The notes: a model not told the origin generated them from the sequence alone. Shown: positions 50,101 through 60,797, numbered from the stretch's first letter. The stretch is DNA of 64,000 bases from Labyrinthula sp. Ha (GCA_015227615.1 JAALGZ010000018.1:646152-710151), one strand, 5' to 3'. Made by a program: numbers and translations.

Positions 50101-51779
50101 ATAAATAAATTTGCACAGAATACTCTTTTCTTATAAATTGATTTGGAAAAAAATAATTTATTTACAGTTCCTAAGTAAGACACCAACAGAGGGGTCATAA
50201 ATAGCACCTGGGAGAAGTCATGTTTGCCATCTATAGCATGGACACAAAGTTGTCTTATAGCTAAAAGGTAAAATTGCGCCAAAATGATATTTAAGGAGTC
50301 TTAGGACTATATTAGCTTGTTTTATAATAGTGCTTTTCTATTTGAACAGTAAATGGATTACAGTAATAGCGGGAATAGCTGACCTGACCCCGGAATAAGG
50401 TAACATGTTCTGTTGTGAAAAAATCTTTTACTTAACCTTGGTGTGACGCTTTTCTTCAGACTCTTAAATGAGTCTATCCTGTTTTATCTGCAGGTAAAAT
50501 TAATCGGTTTATTTCGATACCTATTTACAGCAAGTTCAAGTGCTACCTTCTATAGTGTCGATGAATTTTTGTGAAATGTTTGCCTCATTTCAAATTACTT
50601 GTCACACCGTCAATTTTAAATTTCACTTACTAATCAGCCCAGCATCACTAATTTGGTGCTTCCAATTCTACTATGCAAAGTTAATCTTCAGGATGAGAGT
50701 ATACTACTGTGAACACGAAATTATCTCTAGCTGGTACGAAAGTCATGGCAGCTCTATATTTGTCATTTGAAAATTCCTATCTTTTGAGCCGGCACTCGCT
50801 GAGCTACTCCAACTTAATGGGAATAGAATATGAAATATTTTTGGCTGTAAAATCATACAAGGTAGAAAATCACATTTGAGCATAAAGAGAAATGACCAGA
50901 CGTATACTACTAGGGAAGTTAACCAGAATCACGTGGGAAAAAAAAGAAGGGATAAAATATTGTACTATCTGCCTTGGAGATTATTCATAGTGCTTTCAAG
51001 AATTATCCGTGGATGTACTGAGAACAGCTGTGTTGAGTTTAGTACAACAAATTCGATGTTGCACGCTCTAGACTATTCAGTTTCGCTGATACATTAGTAG
51101 AATATGTTTTGAAGTTTGTGTAGTGTCATAGTTCTTGGGCGAGTACTCTATGCAGGGGCACTACAGAAGGAATTTATTTGATTTCTTAGTGATTGATTAA
51201 GTTTCTTTAGATGATCTATACTTGCAGAAATTGAACCAAAGCAGAAACGGGCAAAAAAAAGGAGTCACTTCTTTCCCTTTTACTCTTAAAGGCGTTCTTG
51301 TTGTCTTAAAGTACTATAGTTGGGTTTTCTTCCTTTAAGTAGCTCTACACATGCATCAGCTATGACCTGGTAGAGAAACTTGAATTTGTCCGTTCTCGTG
51401 TTTCTAAAACCAGGACTGGCGACGTACCGTTCTTGCAGGGGTCATTTATCTCAGTGATTTCCTTTCACTCAAATGTTCAGGTTCCCAAAAAACTTTGTCG
51501 TTCTGAGGGCCTAATGAATCTAGGCAGTAGGGGTAAAGTCAACCAAAATCTTCGTCAATTATCACTATCACAGTGCTAATACGTCTAAAACTTAGGAATG
51601 ACAAAAACCAAGTGATTATGGAGTAGAAACTATATATGATGTCTATGATGTAAAATAATCCCTAATGAGCACATTCAATCCTTAGCTTTTGCTTTTACTT
51701 AGTCTCAACTTATTGGCATGTTTTAGATAGGCAAGTCGAGATAAAACTTGTATCTTTGTTCGCAACGAAAACGAGATAA

Positions 51780-52076
51780 TTTGCACCTCTACGTTTGTTC
51801 CACTCTCGCGCAGCACTTGCTCAGATCGATTTCTGCCTTGAAGTCAGTTGGTGGTTTGTTGATCGTTATCAAACACGTTTCAATAGTTTGTTTAAATCAT
51901 GGCCTTGGGTTCATGAGTGTAGGAGTGCAAAGGCCGACCTCGTTGAGGACTTCTTCCGGCGTTGGGATAAGTCTTGAGCGAGTCTGCCTGAATCTCGCTA
52001 CGATGATGAGAGTGAAGTATTTTCTAAGTATTGTTTAGGGAAAAGGAATACACTCAGCAATGTTGTGGATCCTTAA
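51780..52076 (+). pseudogene. GC-richer, CpG-rich relic of a possible coding sequence
   Basis: This frame is open for 98 codons apart from one TGA (51975-51977), which a single C-to-T change of CGA could explain. It stands out from its surroundings by higher GC and many CpG dinucleotides. The translated segment is rich in Trp, Arg, Asp and Phe (for example SWWFVDRYQTRF and VEDFFRRWDKS), unlike the short random frames elsewhere in the desert. No family is recognised. It could be a fragment of a transferred or transposon gene, or a chance patch. No start, intron or domain boundary can be defined. Confidence 0.22.
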
Positions 52077-52701
52077 TGAGGAACTCATTGATGGATTTGT
52101 GTTACAAAACTAAGTTTTGAGGATCCTCAAGAGTTTCATAAGTTACTTTAAGTAAGTTTAGATTTTAGAATCCTCAATTCCTGAATGAGGAATTTCTCTT
52201 TGTCTTGAACCTTAGTTGATTCAACAAGGAAAAAGGAACTGCTGAAAAGGATGAACGTGATGGCACTAATTGAAAGCTTATACCAAAGTATTTGTCTTAT
52301 CAAATGTGTTCATCCAATCAAGGTGGTAAAATTCAAAGATGTGCTGCAGCTTCAGTCTTCTAAGTTCTAACAGCTATTTCAAACCGTCAACTGTATTCTA
52401 TGTGTTTTCTAAAAGATATACATATAAAATTTATATAATCATATTAATTCTCACATATAGTAATTAAAGGGTTCCGGTGGACTTTATTGGAACATGTATA
52501 GTAAAAATAGCCGTAGTTTATATAAGTAAATCTTCCAATAGAAAAATTTTATTGTAACTCATTTTTATATCGTATAAATTATACTTGTATTATTCCTGGG
52601 TGTAAATTTGCTGAATAATTTTTAACTGAAATTTGTACTAAGCAATTCCAAACTAACAGCTCAAATCAGAGCACCATAACAAAAGACTGATAATACGCAG
52701 T

Positions 52702-54548
52702 ATGTTATTGATAAATATTTTTTTTATTTTACACTGCTTTGTATTCATAAACTCACAAGAACCAGAGGATAGATTCTTGGCTCCTGTTACGTACATCTTA
52801 TAAAGTATACTTAATATAGAATCAATGTCTGTGAAAGTTGTTGTGAAGAAGCGTTTTCTACCTCAGAAGATATAGAGAACTGTAAAGATGAGGGTTGTAA
52901 CAGACCAACAGGTGACTCAGATGGGTGTACAAACAATAATGTTGGGTGTGAAACTGGAAGGGACTTTCTTTTTATGGGAAAAACCAGAATTGACGGACAG
53001 GTACAATCCTGTGTTCAAACAAGTAAACTCTAAATCTAATATTATTATATAGATATTGGTGGTATTTTGGAAACTATAAGTTTGGTTTTTCCTACTGATA
53101 TATCTGCTGAAAAAATAGAATACTGTGGAGGTGACGATAACACAGCTGATTTTTCTTGCTGTGATAGGTTTAATAGACTTGATACTGTTGACTCTGGTTT
53201 TGAAGATTTTTCATCAGGAGCTTGTGTTGTAAAATACTAATTTATATTTATTTTTTAGGATGCATGTAAAACTCCTGAAAGTGATTGTTTTGAGTTTTCA
53301 GGTACAAGAGATAGATTTGGTTGTATGCTTGCTAAAGATTTACTTACTTCCACAGACCCTGAAAACTCTGCTAATCTTAGAGGTGAGTTATTAGAATGTG
53401 TTGGAGACGGTGATAGTAAAACAACACAAACAGTACCTACTAGTACACCTACATCTTTTCCTATAGAACCTACTTCTTTACCTAGTGGAGAACCAACTCA
53501 AAGTACCCCTTTTCCTACAAATAGTCCAACTCAGTCTCCTTCAGTTTCTCCAACTTTATCTCCTTCTTTATCTCCTACTCTCTCTCCTTCAATCTCTCCT
53601 TCTTCAAAACCAACTTTTTCACCTTCTCAAAACCCAACTACAAGTGAACCAACTACATCACCAGAAATAGGTATTACAAATAATCCTACTAATAGTCCAA
53701 CTCAAAACCCAACTTTTAGTCCTACGGTTCAACCTACACCTTTACCTACAAATATACCTTCAACTTCTCCATCTTCGCAACCAACACAAAAACCAACTTT
53801 TAAACCTACAAGAAGTCCTTTAACAGATGGACAAACACATAGTCCATCAATAACTGATACTACAAATACACCTGAAGAGGAATCTACTCCTATAGATATA
53901 ATGATATATGTTGTAGGTTCACTTGGGCTTATATTAGTTTTACTTCTCTGTTGTTTTGGAATACTTTTAGGACAAAAAAATAAAAGAAAAAGATATATGA
54001 CAAATAGATATGGTAAAGTTAATGGTATATCTTCTGGTTCTACTGGAAAGTCAAATACTATAACTTTGCAAATAGAAGTTCCTGAAGGAACAAATATAGA
54101 TCCCAGTAAACCAGAAACACTTGTTAAAACTTTATTAACTCAAATTGAAGTACAAAGTGGTGATCGTGGTATAGGAAGTAGTAAACCTTCTGTATTAAGC
54201 TCTTCTCAAGAGAATGGAAAACCTGTGTATCATAGTGGAAGTTCTCCACAGTCATTTTTTTCTGAAAGAAGTTCAAATACTGAGTCTATTCCACCACCTC
54301 CTGGTTTAGATATTCCTTCAACTGAATATCGAAGAGAAGTTGCAGCTGGTATATTACACTCTCCTTCACAAAATCAACCTATGAGATCTGTTGGTCCTTC
54401 TGTTAAATCAGAACAAGAAAATAGTAGACCTAGTTTTTTAAGTACTGAGGATAGACAAAATAATATTAGAGCTCCTTTTCCAGATACTCTTCAACTTGAA
54501 AAAAAATATGCCAATGAAAGTTTAGATACTTTAAAACCTGATTTCTAG
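52702..54548 (+). CDS. Type I membrane protein with Cys-rich ectodomain and Pro/Thr/Ser-rich stalk
   Basis: Four exons (52702-52790, 52820-53022, 53053-53228, 53259-54548) joined across introns of 29, 30 and 30 nt give 585 residues. Exon 1 encodes a signal peptide (about residues 1-18: a run of I, F, L and V ending NSQ). Exons 2-4 encode a Cys-rich ectodomain (about 20-205, at least 14 Cys) of no recognised fold. Residues about 212-366 are a low-complexity stalk of SPT/NPT/KPT units, likely heavily O-glycosylated; such stalks are typical of stramenopile surface proteins. A transmembrane helix (about 370-394) precedes a KRKR stop-transfer signal and a Ser/Pro-rich cytosolic tail with a PPPPG motif that could bind EVH1 or profilin. 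A cell-surface or cell-coat role is likely. It lies 53 bp before another membrane-protein gene on the same strand. Confidence 0.87.
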
Positions 54549-54601
54549 TATAGTAAGTTTATTAAGTAGTTTAAATCCCACGTGTCCAGTACGTTTAAAA
54601 C

Positions 54602-56476
54602 ATGTCTGAGCAAAAAAATAAAGTAGCACCTTCGTCCTTTATAGTTACGTCTGGAGTAGGTACAAGTCAAATAGGAGGTTCACAAACACAATTTTCTAAA
54701 GCTACAAGTTTTGAATCAGGTAAAGGAAGTCCTTTAACAAAATATTTGAGTAAAGCTATACAGAGAAAATTATTATCAGCATATAATTTTTTATTCCTTA
54801 TAATATGCTGTTACTTAGTTACAGAAAGTACAATGTTTGTAACATTAGGTACACAGCTTCAACTATCAGATCTTTATTTTGCAGATGCTACTATCTTACA
54901 AAATACTACTGAAACTTATGGATACAATCTTCATAAGATTAGTTTATTCAAAGCTATTAATGATTTGGGAAGTGAGGTAAACTTAAACTCAAAAAAAATA
55001 ATAAATGAAGATGGAGATAGATATTTTTATTTAGACACTGAACTCGGTACTTTCTTAGGAATAACTAAATATGGTGTAGAAACTGCTATCTTAACACCTC
55101 ATCCGTGTAGTTGTAATAATGCAGGAGAAGAATATTCAGGGATAGGAATAAACCATTGTGTAGGAAATGAAGGGATATGTACTTTAAAATGTGCAAGAGC
55201 AATTGAAAACTCACCAATTTATGATATAGATATTAAAGGAGAAGAAGCTGCATGCGAAGTATCAGAATATTTTAGAATAAAGAATAGTCTTGGTTTTGGA
55301 ACAACATATACTTCACAGTTAGTGAAAAGCATCAAATATCAAAACGGCTTTAGAGTTCAACTTGAAGTTGAGTTAACTTCTTTCAGTAAGTCTAATGCAA
55401 ATAATATATTTCCTTGGCAAGATATAATACGTCTAATTCTTACTATTAGAATATTTTATCTACTGATAAATAGACTTGCTGTTCTCCCAACAATATACAA
55501 AGGAATAAAACTCAAATCAAACAGACTTGTTATAAGATCAGACTTAGCTGGAGGATTAATCACTGCACCGGTATTACAAAATCTAGCTCTAGGACTATTT
55601 GTTGTTGCAAATGCGCATAAATACTTATTTCTCTTAGGTTCTTCGCACTCAATAAATGGTATTGTCAAGCTTCAAATGGCTCTTCAAATAGGTGTTGTAT
55701 CTGCATGGTTTTTAGATATAATAGCAAGAGCAGCTGGTACACACTGGAAACTTACAGGTACAATGATATATTTTTCTTCCTTATTTGCTCAACTAGTATG
55801 TCAAGCCTTTATGAGAGAACAAGCTATAAATGAGCAAAAAGGTTTAGGTGTTGTATTTGTTAGGGAATGTAGTTTTGATGATATATCTCTCCCTTGTACT
55901 ATTGCAGATGGTGCTGGTTTAAGTGGCCTTGAAGTATTTAATTTAGTTTTTTTAAGGCCAGCAGTTGTTTCAACTTTATTATTACTGAGTGCAGAAGTAA
56001 TATGGTTTTTATTGAGTAACTACAAAATGATCTTGAAAAAAGCACAAGAAGGAAGTCAAAACACAACCATGAGTGTGACTAAAAACAGAAAACTTAAGAA
56101 AGTGTCAAGATATGAAAAAAGTTCTTTATATCGAGGACAAGCTTTAAGCGTATTTTCGAAAAATTGGGTTGCTCCAATAAAAACACCGTTTGGGGTATTT
56201 TATACTATATCAACAATGGTGGAAAATAATTCTATTTTGTGGGGACCTTTATTAATAGAAATGGATTATTTACTTATTGCAAACATTTTAGCCTGGACAA
56301 AAGGACCAGAATATGTTATTAGAGTCTTGATAACGACTAGGAGATATATAGCAGTTCTTAGTGCAGAACATTATCTCGTGCCAAAAAAGGAAAATGGAAC
56401 AAACATTCCAGAGTATGCTTTGAACTATGACATAGATATAAAAAAAGGGGTTATTAATCCTATGCCTGTAAAGTAA
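54602..56476 (+). CDS. Multi-pass membrane protein with a large Cys-containing loop
   Basis: An intronless 624-residue protein. The first 57 residues are polar, Ser/Gly/Thr-rich and cytosolic by prediction. The first transmembrane helix (about 58-80) is followed by a loop of about 190 residues with clustered cysteines (169, 171, 186, 193, 197, 218). Further hydrophobic segments lie at about 272-298, 316-345, 355-376, 382-403 and 450-472. A second non-cytosolic loop with two Cys (423, 432) precedes the last helix. The C-terminal 150 residues are soluble, with a basic patch (about 490-505). There is no transporter or receptor motif I recognise. It is probably a lineage-specific membrane protein. 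It follows the PTS-rich surface protein by 53 bp, and its stop lies 18 bp from the convergent mS23 gene. Confidence 0.85.
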   Translation: MSEQKNKVAPSSFIVTSGVGTSQIGGSQTQFSKATSFESGKGSPLTKYLSKAIQRKLLSAYNFLFLIICCYLVTESTMFVTLGTQLQLSDLYFADATILQNTTETYGYNLHKISLFKAINDLGSEVNLNSKKIINEDGDRYFYLDTELGTFLGITKYGVETAILTPHPCSCNNAGEEYSGIGINHCVGNEGICTLKCARAIENSPIYDIDIKGEEAACEVSEYFRIKNSLGFGTTYTSQLVKSIKYQNGFRVQLEVELTSFSKSNANNIFPWQDIIRLILTIRIFYLLINRLAVLPTIYKGIKLKSNRLVIRSDLAGGLITAPVLQNLALGLFVVANAHKYLFLLGSSHSINGIVKLQMALQIGVVSAWFLDIIARAAGTHWKLTGTMIYFSSLFAQLVCQAFMREQAINEQKGLGVVFVRECSFDDISLPCTIADGAGLSGLEVFNLVFLRPAVVSTLLLLSAEVIWFLLSNYKMILKKAQEGSQNTTMSVTKNRKLKKVSRYEKSSLYRGQALSVFSKNWVAPIKTPFGVFYTISTMVENNSILWGPLLIEMDYLLIANILAWTKGPEYVIRVLITTRRYIAVLSAEHYLVPKKENGTNIPEYALNYDIDIKKGVINPMPVK

Positions 56477-56494
56477 AAACTTAAAAAACTCTCT

Positions 56495-56942
56495 CTAGTT
56501 ACCCTTAACACTTTCTTTAGAAGACTCCCATAGTTTATTCTCTGCAGCAGTCCATTTTTCAAATCTGTCTTTTGCCGAAATAACATCTTGAACAACATCT
56601 TCAACTTCTGCATTTTCTTTGGCTAAATTTGTTGTTTGGTTTAAAACTGTGGTGTAAGCTTCTTCTTCCGATAGCCCCTCCGACATTAACTTAGCCTGTT
56701 TTGAAACAAAAATAGAAGCGGGCAGTTCATCATATTTCACAGAGGTTACAGCCCTTTTTTTATAGTCTGGGTTTTTCTTCATATATGTTCTACATTATAA
56801 AAAGAAATATTGAGTACCTGAGAAGTTTATCTTCAAGAAAGACAATTTGTTTTAGTTTTGATCTATTAGTTTCTAATGTAACTGGTGGTGTTTTTATGAA
56901 AGGATCATACCATTTAGGTTTAGAAATTACTCCTTTCGCCAT
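56495..56942 (-). CDS. Mitochondrial small-subunit ribosomal protein mS23
   Basis: Two exons (56942-56818 and 56789-56495) around a 28-nt GTA...TAG intron encode 139 residues. mS23 belongs to the body of the mitoribosomal small subunit. The joined protein shows the order known for the mS23/Rsm25 family: an N-terminal KPKWYDP..KTPP segment, then LKQIVFLEDKLLR.YMKKNPD, a mid region P.S.FV..Q..LM.EGLSEEEAY and a charged helical C-terminus. The second exon alone has an in-frame ATG and could pass for a 95-residue protein, but exon 1 supplies the conserved N-terminus in phase. The assignment rests on the family pattern from memory; the family is weakly conserved. The N-terminus starts with MAKG and is not obviously a cleaved presequence. 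It converges on the multi-pass membrane-protein gene, 18 bp away. Confidence 0.78.
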
Positions 56943-57675
56943 CAAATCTACCAATGAAAATGATTTAAAGAATACTATGGACTTGGTTAAGTAACTTGGA
57001 TTGTCCTTTCATTTTTTAGATATGTGTGATTATATAGTAATACACTATTAGGTTATTTGAAAGTTTATGACTGATGGTTTTTATCTCTATTCATGATACA
57101 CTTCGTTAGAAGGTTTTCTTATATCTCATAAAAACGCTTAGTCAAGGAAATCTATCCATTTAAACCAATATAAATTTTAAAATTATGCAGGACTAAGTGT
57201 CCAGGAATATTAAATTTTCATTCTGTAGATGAAGAACTCAGTTTGTAACGAACTTGGTTAACTGATCAGACTTAGCACGCTTAACCTGTGTACAAGCATT
57301 TATATACCAATAATCAAACGGTTGATTGTCAGGATAAAAATTATTATTTACAAGAAAATGGAAAAAATATGAGGTATGGACCCTAGTAGGTTGCAATGCT
57401 TTACTGCATACCAACAATCATTCTTCCAGAAAATGTTGACTAACCCATGTTTACACTGTAAAACGAACATCACTCAGTACGTCGAAAAAGGCGCATGATA
57501 ACGCTATGACTTGTATCCTGATACGATTAATTTTTTTTTTGGAAACATAGTTGGTTTCTCGTAACGATGGAGATTCTGTAATAAAGTGAAGGCTATGCAT
57601 TTAGCAAACATACTATCGTTTAAGAAATAGAAAACTTGCTATTATTTTCACAAAATTCTTCTATATTTTTGAAAG
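56943..57675. other. Intergenic spacer between mS23 and ZIP11
   Basis: A 733-bp stretch with no supported gene on either strand. It should contain the mS23 promoter and the ZIP11 3' end. It has a T10 run near 57531. No motif repeats of note are seen. Confidence 0.5.
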
Positions 57676-58647
57676 TTAACCTAGAGAGACATCCATAACC
57701 ATCATAACTACAAAGCCACTTATAGCACCCCAAGAGGCACAAAGTCTATTTCCTCTTGCATGACTTTCAGGAACAATACTGTCTAATACAACAAAAATCA
57801 TAGCACCAGCAGCAAAACCCAAAGCATATGGAAGTATTTGAGTAACTTCTTCAACTAGAGCAGCACCAATCAAACCACCAACTAACTCAACTGAACCACT
57901 TAGTTGTCCATACATAAAACTCTTATGTTTTGATATACCTAATCTCCTCAAAGGAAGACTAACTGCTAGACCCTCTGAAATATATAATACATAAAATGAA
58001 TACCTGGAAAGTTTTGAAGACCTATACCAAGAGCTAACACAGAAGCTTCTGAAAAACTACCTGAAGGATTTCCAAAAGCTACACCAACTGCAAGACCTTC
58101 TACAAATATAAAACACCGAAGAAATACCTGGGAAGTTGTGTAGCGTTAAACTCAAAACCAATAACAAAATACGCCTATATGAATCTGCATATTTTGAAGA
58201 AATATCTGCAGAAACAGGGATTTGACCTTCTTTGGGAATGCTCATTTTTCGTTTTCTCAGCCCTTTATTCTTACCTTTAACAATTTGAGTTTTCGTGTTT
58301 AGATTTTCCAACGTCTTGATTTCAGTAACGGAGGGTTCAGGAAGAAATATATCTCCAAAATATATAATAATACACCCAAACACAAATCCTATTGTTGGTT
58401 CCACAAAACTATCAGAGGCTTCAAATGCTGGTTCCAGCAGAGACCAATATGACGCAGCTAACATAACTCCTCCAGAAAAACCAAGAGCAAAATCTAAAAC
58501 CAAACCTTCTTTTTTCTTACTAAGGTTTTCAGGTACCAGATACACTAAAGCAGAACCAAGTGCTGTGACAAACCATGTAAATAAAGTACCAAGACCACCC
58601 TGTACTACAGGAGGATAGTCAACCACTGTTTCGTAAACACTTTGCAT
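57676..58647 (-). CDS. ZIP-family zinc transporter, ZIP11 (SLC39A11/GufA) type
   Basis: Three exons (58647-58128, 58099-58004, 57974-57676) with introns of 28 and 29 nt encode 304 residues. ZIP proteins move zinc or related metals into the cytosol. The N-terminus has [21 protein letters not shown], then [20 protein letters not shown] variable cytosolic loop (about 105-150) has no His-rich run. The two metal-binding helices are [14 protein letters not shown] and [13 protein letters not shown]. Both introns fall inside the two NFPEG motifs at the same phase, splitting the Glu codon. Next come [25 protein letters not shown] and the ending [14 protein letters not shown], nearly identical to animal ZIP11. 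The start is placed at the ATG at 58647 because the frame further upstream begins with GTG. An out-of-frame five-codon uORF and AACGTT palindromes lie just upstream. Confidence 0.95.
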
Positions 58648-58649
58648 CT

Positions 58650-58667
58650 TTATACAAATGGCCACAT
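58650..58667 (-). promoter_or_regulatory. Minimal upstream ORF before ZIP11
   Basis: On the minus strand an ATG at 58667-58665 opens a five-codon frame (M-W-P-F-V) that ends with TAA at 58652-58650, two bases before the ZIP11 start codon. If it is transcribed, initiating ribosomes would terminate immediately before the main ATG and could reinitiate there. Whether the transcript begins upstream of it is not known. Confidence 0.3.
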
Positions 58668-60797
58668 GGCCAATTTGTAATGGACCCAGAAAAAGCGTTT
58701 TAGATAGGCATCGCTAACATTTTAACGTTAACGTTAAAAAACGCCATTTTCTTGTTATACGTAGCTAACGTTAGAGCTGACGTTAAATTTATCGTTATTT
58801 TACCGCTAAGGATTTCTCGATCTCAACCAAGTAAAGGCCAAGAGATTACTCGTCTTGGTATTTCTTGAATGTTTTTAAAGTCTCAAAACTGTCTCAGGAT
58901 AACTAATATTTAAGAGGAAAGCATGGTTAAAGTAGGTTGAATAACACGTGAGATATATATTGTTCATTTTTTTACCCATATATTTTTTATCTGATTTATT
59001 TATAGCTTTTTGAAGAAATTAAATTTCAGAAATACAAGAAATACTGAGAAAGAGAGTTTCGAGAAAATTCAAATAATCATAACCAAGAAAGGGCTCTATT
59101 TGATCTCAAACTTGATTCTACCCAACTTTAAATATAACCCTTGAATGGTATTCTAATTTCATAGTAGCTACTGGGATATAAGATGGATCTGCAAAAAGTT
59201 AAAGATCACTCTTGTAAGTTTTAGGACTCAAAAATTCTAGCAATATTTTGAATACCAATATGTGCTTCAGCAAAATGAATTTTTGTAAGCACCTACTTTG
59301 TCCTATTATTCCAAATAAAAGCTTAAGCTACTCTAAGGTCCAGTTTACAAGATATAATAACTGTTCCTTTTCTTCTACTGAGATTAACTAAGTTAAACTA
59401 CATATTTTTATATTTCCTAAATACATGCTATTCTCAAGTGGTATTTTTGCTCTTTGTGTATCTCACTCAATTTTTCACTCACAGAGCTATTACAATCAAT
59501 TTCATTTATTTCTAAATTATACCTAACAGGTATTTTTTAATTTTGTTTATATTTGAGCACAGTAAGAGATTTTTCTATTCTATTATTTTCAGGTCTACCT
59601 GTATTCTTCGTGAATTACCAAATAATTTCAAAGCTTGTTTCGCGGGGAATTTTTTGAGCTATGAAAAACATAACATAGTTTGAAAAGACTCGTATTATTC
59701 TCTCTCTAGTTATATACAATAACATAAGACTTGGAACAGTCGACTTTATTTCAAGTACCAAAGACAACCACAATATTGTTCATTCATTTTACATCGATCA
59801 GAAAACAATGAAAGAAAAGGTTACACCACCTCTGTAAACTGTCAACGTTAGCCCTTATATTCAACTTTTACCTAGGATCAAACAATAGAGTTTTATTCTT
59901 TTTGTTATTATGGGGTGGTGAAAACTTTATCATCAATTTTTTCAAAAATGCAGTATAATGATCATATAATCAAGACTACCTTTTCAACTACTCTATTAAG
60001 CTCAAAATGTACAGCAAACTAAGCCTAGCTCTTACTCACATAAAAATTTAGAGGATTAAGACAATATAAAGTATAAAAAAACACGATTAATGAAAATAAC
60101 CTATATAGTATTTCTTAGTTTTTTTCACGAAATCTTCTTCAAATACAATATTATAACCCACAACGTGTTTCACATTAAAAACACTTTTCAACCATGTTCC
60201 TTGTAAAGGTATTTAATAATAATGAGTACTTTAAACCCTGAAAAGGGATAATTTTTAGGGTCCTTGTCACTAAGTTTACAGATCTCTAAAAAACATACAT
60301 TGAAACGTAACATCACGAAGAGCAACTCTATAGATGATATAATTCTTGTCAAAACCTATAGACTCACCGTACCTGACTTATAGAACCATTTCTTAGGATA
60401 TTTCTTCTCTAGTTAATGTAACTGAAGTAAACTTCACTCATGAAAGTCAAATGTTGAAAATCTGCACATCTGAAAATACGAAATCACTCAGTTTTGCTAT
60501 AATCCTATAAAGTTTTGTACCAGGAATTTCCTAGCAACTATAAACACGACCTGTAAGTTTTAATTCTGTGTTTTAGGGTATTTTTAATATTTTTTTGAAG
60601 AAAAGTCGATATTGGGCTAAAATGCTGTTTTTATCTACTTCAATCCGTGTAATACCTCGGGAAATACTTGTCTAGAGTCCAAACAGACCTCACCAGTCGA
60701 AAGAGCGGGTGAATTTAGGTATAGAAACAAGTTTATTTGAAAATCGGGGTATTCTGTATAGACTTCCTAACAATGCATCCTATTTCCAAGATTTCAG
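58668..60797. other. Non-coding stretch between ZIP11 and the satellite array
   Basis: The first 120 bp contain the AACGTT palindrome cluster. The rest is AT-rich with no frame above 60 codons except one that straddles the start of the satellite and is not considered real. No RNA gene was recognised. The switch from this DNA to the satellite at about 60798 is sharp. Confidence 0.55.
58721..58786. promoter_or_regulatory. AACGTT palindrome cluster upstream of ZIP11
   Basis: TTTAACGTTAACGTTAAA at 58721-58738 is a perfect 18-bp palindrome made of two AACGTT cores. CTAACGTTAG at 58765-58774 is a second perfect palindrome, and ACGTTAAA follows at 58780-58787. All lie 74-140 bp upstream of the ZIP11 ATG. 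AAC-core sites are typical of MYB proteins, and a dimeric regulator would also suit the symmetry. No such cluster was noticed near the other genes. The binding factor is unknown. Confidence 0.55.

Larger units (their letters stand above)
43541..52701. other. Large gene-free stretch (9.2 kb)
   Basis: It starts with an extremely AT-rich block (about 43675-44110) upstream of the MYB gene, then returns to ordinary composition. No confident gene is seen. A 95-codon minus frame at 48120-48407 with a charged C-terminus and a GC-richer interrupted frame at 51780-52076 are the only stretches with some protein-like character. No RNA gene or intact mobile element was recognised. Confidence 0.55.

Noticed and set aside
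56495-56782. Second exon of mS23 as a complete 95-residue gene
   Set aside because: An upstream exon in phase across a 28-nt intron supplies the conserved mS23 N-terminus.
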